From Candidatus Nitrosopumilus sp. (lineage in GTDB: Archaea > Thermoproteota > Nitrososphaeria > Nitrososphaerales > Nitrosopumilaceae), in NCBI GenBank assembly GCA_029864805.1, contig JAOTSS010000002.1, forward strand, positions 8,663-72,662: a DNA stretch of 64,000 nt, read 5' to 3'. Under the pieces are notes generated by a model. The model did not search any database. It was not told the origin of the DNA and saw only the letters and a list, made by a program, of their open reading frames with translations. Position numbers and translations under genes: made by a program. Positions 62,493 through 64,000 of the stretch are shown here, in pieces. How positions within the stretch are numbered: the first letter of the stretch is position 1; each line of letters begins with the position of its first letter.

Positions 62493-62996
62493 TTGAGTAT
62501 ACTAGCTTCTTGGTGGTTCAATATAGTGGTGGTGGATGGTTTGGCTGACTCTATGTTCATTGAGGGAGTAAGTGACCCACCAACATTAATGATAATTTCT
62601 GACAAGGACAATCTACGAAAAAAACATTTCAATGGTGCAATCATCTCTGGATTGGGAACTATACTATCTCAGACATATTGGGATCCATTTGATGCAACAC
62701 CACAAGAAAAAGATCTCAAACCTGCAACAGGAAAAGAGATGCTTGTCACTGCTATTGCAACCAGAAATGGAGGAGGGCAGTTTGCTTCAGCATCATTTAA
62801 GGTATGGGCAGGAACCACAAAGGATTCAAAGACTGGGGCAAGAGATGTCTTTGGAACCAATCTTTCTGCATCTAATGACGCTCCACTTCCTCCATTCATT
62901 CTAAAAGCAGGTGAATATTTTTCTGTTGAAAATCTTAGTAGTTCAGTTAATACGGTAATTAGTGAAATTGTGGCAGTTGAAAGAGATGCAACATAG
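62493..62996 (+). CDS. Beta-rich hypothetical, possibly virion protein
   Basis: Up to 167 residues, TTG start; the first 30 residues (LASWWFNIVVVDGLADSMFI) may be non-coding, because an overlapping frame at 62489 reads MIEYTSFLVVQYSGGGWFG-stop. Body: GLGTILSQTYWDPFDATPQE, GGGQFASASFKVWAGTTKDS, LPPFILKAGEYFSVENLSSS: a beta-sandwich typical of small virion proteins. A frameshift near 62540 is possible. Confidence 0.5.
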   Translation: MSILASWWFNIVVVDGLADSMFIEGVSDPPTLMIISDKDNLRKKHFNGAIISGLGTILSQTYWDPFDATPQEKDLKPATGKEMLVTAIATRNGGGQFASASFKVWAGTTKDSKTGARDVFGTNLSASNDAPLPPFILKAGEYFSVENLSSSVNTVISEIVAVERDAT

Positions 62997-63459
62997 ATAC
63001 CCCCATGACTATCCGACAATAGTATACGAAATAGAATCCAAACACCATTGGATTGATTTCATGTATGACATGATTTCCCAAGGCAAGTGTGAGAGGGCAC
63101 TTGGGGATTCATACAATGTTGGGTATGTGATGCTTGACAACGACCAATTGCAAAAAACATTTCAGCCAATGTTTGATGCTATGAACCTTGACTTGAAGAT
63201 TCTTTCTGTCTACATCCACTATGCGTCAAAGGATGGAAAGTTTACAATACATGAACACGACAAGCCTCATGGTGTCTATTACTTGCAGGCTCCCACAAAA
63301 TCAGGGATTCTGTTTTTTCCTGATTTTGGTGAACATTTTGAACCTGAACCAAATCATTTTAGATTAATCCCTAAAGGTGTTCTTCACGGGATAGATACAC
63401 ACCAGAATGAGATGGAACGAATAGCCATCACTTTTCAGTTTGAAGATATCAAATTCTGA
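62986..63459 (+). CDS. 2OG-Fe(II) oxygenase-like protein
   Basis: 157 residues from ATG 62986. A double-stranded beta-helix pattern: KFTIHEHDKPHGVYYLQAPT, SGILFFPDF, LIPKGVLHGIDTHQNEMERI then AITFQF. The HEHD His, VLHGI His and ERIAI Arg fit the Fe ligands and 2-oxoglutarate Arg of viral and phage oxygenases (Hyp-P4H-like, PF13759-like). The exact ligands and substrate are not certain. Overlaps the previous gene by 11 bp. Confidence 0.6.
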   Translation: MQHRYPHDYPTIVYEIESKHHWIDFMYDMISQGKCERALGDSYNVGYVMLDNDQLQKTFQPMFDAMNLDLKILSVYIHYASKDGKFTIHEHDKPHGVYYLQAPTKSGILFFPDFGEHFEPEPNHFRLIPKGVLHGIDTHQNEMERIAITFQFEDIKF

Positions 63460-63479
63460 TTATACAGAGACCACTGCAT

Positions 63480-63662
63480 TTTAATGGTATCCTTGTTAGA
63501 AAAATTGTCAGAGCCCAAATACTATATTTCACTAGAAGTCATGAAGCAAGATCACAAAAATGTCCACATTGAGGGCAAACCCAAATCCCATTGAATGTGG
63601 GGGTATGTGTATGTGGAAAGCAGGGTCCTATCTTTACTGTAAGTGACATCAAGGGAGATTAG
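63480..63662 (+). pseudogene. Zinc-ribbon gene with in-frame TGA at a Cys position
   Basis: Frame with no clear start (FNGILVRKIVRAQILYFTRS), then SQKCPH followed by TGA (63570-63572) and GQTQIPLNVGVCVCGKQGPI to TAG at 63662. Compared with the ribbon RCTCCGQGIVPFKLGVCVCG at 27373-27672, the TGA replaces the second Cys of the first CxxC. A TGT/TGC to TGA change is the simplest reading; recoding is an unproven alternative. Confidence 0.55.
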
Positions 63663-63769
63663 TCCCCCCAGTACTAGTTTACAACTAGAAATATCAAAAC
63701 CAAAAATGAAATTTTGTGGTGTTAGTCAATAGAAAATAAAGGAGTTTTGAAAAATACTCAAAACGATTT

Positions 63770-64000
63770 TTAACTTTGTTTGTGATTTTGGAAACATTCT
63801 CTGCAATAAACAGGTCTGTCGTCTTTTGGCTTGAATGGTACTTGACAATCATTTCCACAGTCACCGCATTTTGCGTCAAACATTTCTCGTGGCCTATCGT
63901 CTCTCCTACCAAATCTAGAACCTCTGTCTCCACCATAACCACCAGATCTTCCTCCAAATCTTCCACCAGATCGTGGTGCTGGTTTGTGATTTTGGAAACA
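63770..64000 (-). CDS. CxxC zinc-finger RNA-binding-like protein, partial
   Basis: The gene runs past the window edge; its 3' end is at 63770. Visible are CFQNHKPAPRSGGRFGGRSG, a Gly/Arg-rich (RGG-like) linker, then a zinc unit CGDCGNDCQVPFKPKDDRPV with YCRECFQNHKQS. The upstream edge repeats CFQNHK, so at least two such fingers are present. RNA binding is inferred from RGG. Probably a host gene beyond the element. Confidence 0.75.
   Translation of the reverse strand, partial: CFQNHKPAPRSGGRFGGRSGGYGGDRGSRFGRRDDRPREMFDAKCGDCGNDCQVPFKPKDDRPVYCRECFQNHKQS

Noticed and set aside
63662..63690. C-tract (TCCCCCCAGT) near the presumed right side of the EF-2 element
   Set aside because: It is in direct, not inverted, orientation and no EF-2 target copy is adjacent.
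58214..64000. CRISPR array associated with cas1
   Set aside because: The four palindromes are not regularly spaced with spacers; they are 600-760 bp apart between genes.

Overview
The window comes from a marine ammonia-oxidising archaeon of the Nitrosopumilus group (Nitrososphaerota/Thaumarchaeota). I infer this from AT-rich DNA, an archaeal EF-2, many tiny zinc-finger proteins, secreted copper/Met-rich proteins, the N-terminal KYGS..CG..LCSEIP secreted motif, WIKN-type repeats, a Cdc48-like N-domain, PAC2, YwbE, MqnE/MqnD, and Lrp/AsnC and HD proteins typical of that group. No rRNA or tRNA was recognised.

Layout. 0.1-11.9 kb: surface and metabolic genes (two methyltransferases, DUF1264 secreted protein, dicarboxylate/cation symporter, a glycosyltransferase split in two, a Met-rich cupredoxin), with tiny membrane proteins and one decayed gene. 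12.0-14.8 kb: a compact cluster of two DUF2589 proteins, a helix-hairpin-helix protein and a divergent winged-helix protein. 14.9-17.9 kb: a graveyard containing a copy of the mobile-element end seen behind EF-2, a nuclease gene, a cas1 stub and viral gene debris. 17.9-29.5 kb: a degraded head-tailed provirus (large terminase, small-terminase-like protein, capsid fragment, holin-like protein, lectin tail protein, zinc fingers) closed by a tyrosine integrase beside ywbE. 29.5-46.5 kb: core chromosome (ArsC-like, PAC2, SNF2 helicase, SOD, FAD oxidase, HD protein, J protein, Lrp). 46.7-48.2 kb: an overlapping run of tiny Cys-rich genes, partly broken. 48.2-58.2 kb: core genes ending with EF-2.

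58.2-63.7 kb: an element abutting the 3' end of the EF-2 gene. It encodes a GTG-start NERD nuclease, a full-length Cas1 with its E/H/D residues (a casposase-type Cas1 with no other cas genes in the window), small genes, two HEPN-type proteins (one frameshifted), virus-like proteins, and a family of four near-identical 28-bp palindromes between its genes. EF-2 gene ends are the reported target of thaumarchaeal casposons. The same 24 bp of EF-2 end plus about 100 bp of element end recur at 15.33 kb, followed by another nuclease (TNase) and a decayed cas1 start. Two elements therefore share the plan: end - nuclease - cas1. This is the most interesting system in the window.

A second theme is decay limited to accessory regions: at least seven reading frames there carry single in-frame stop codons, and several others carry single frameshifts, while nearly all core genes are intact.
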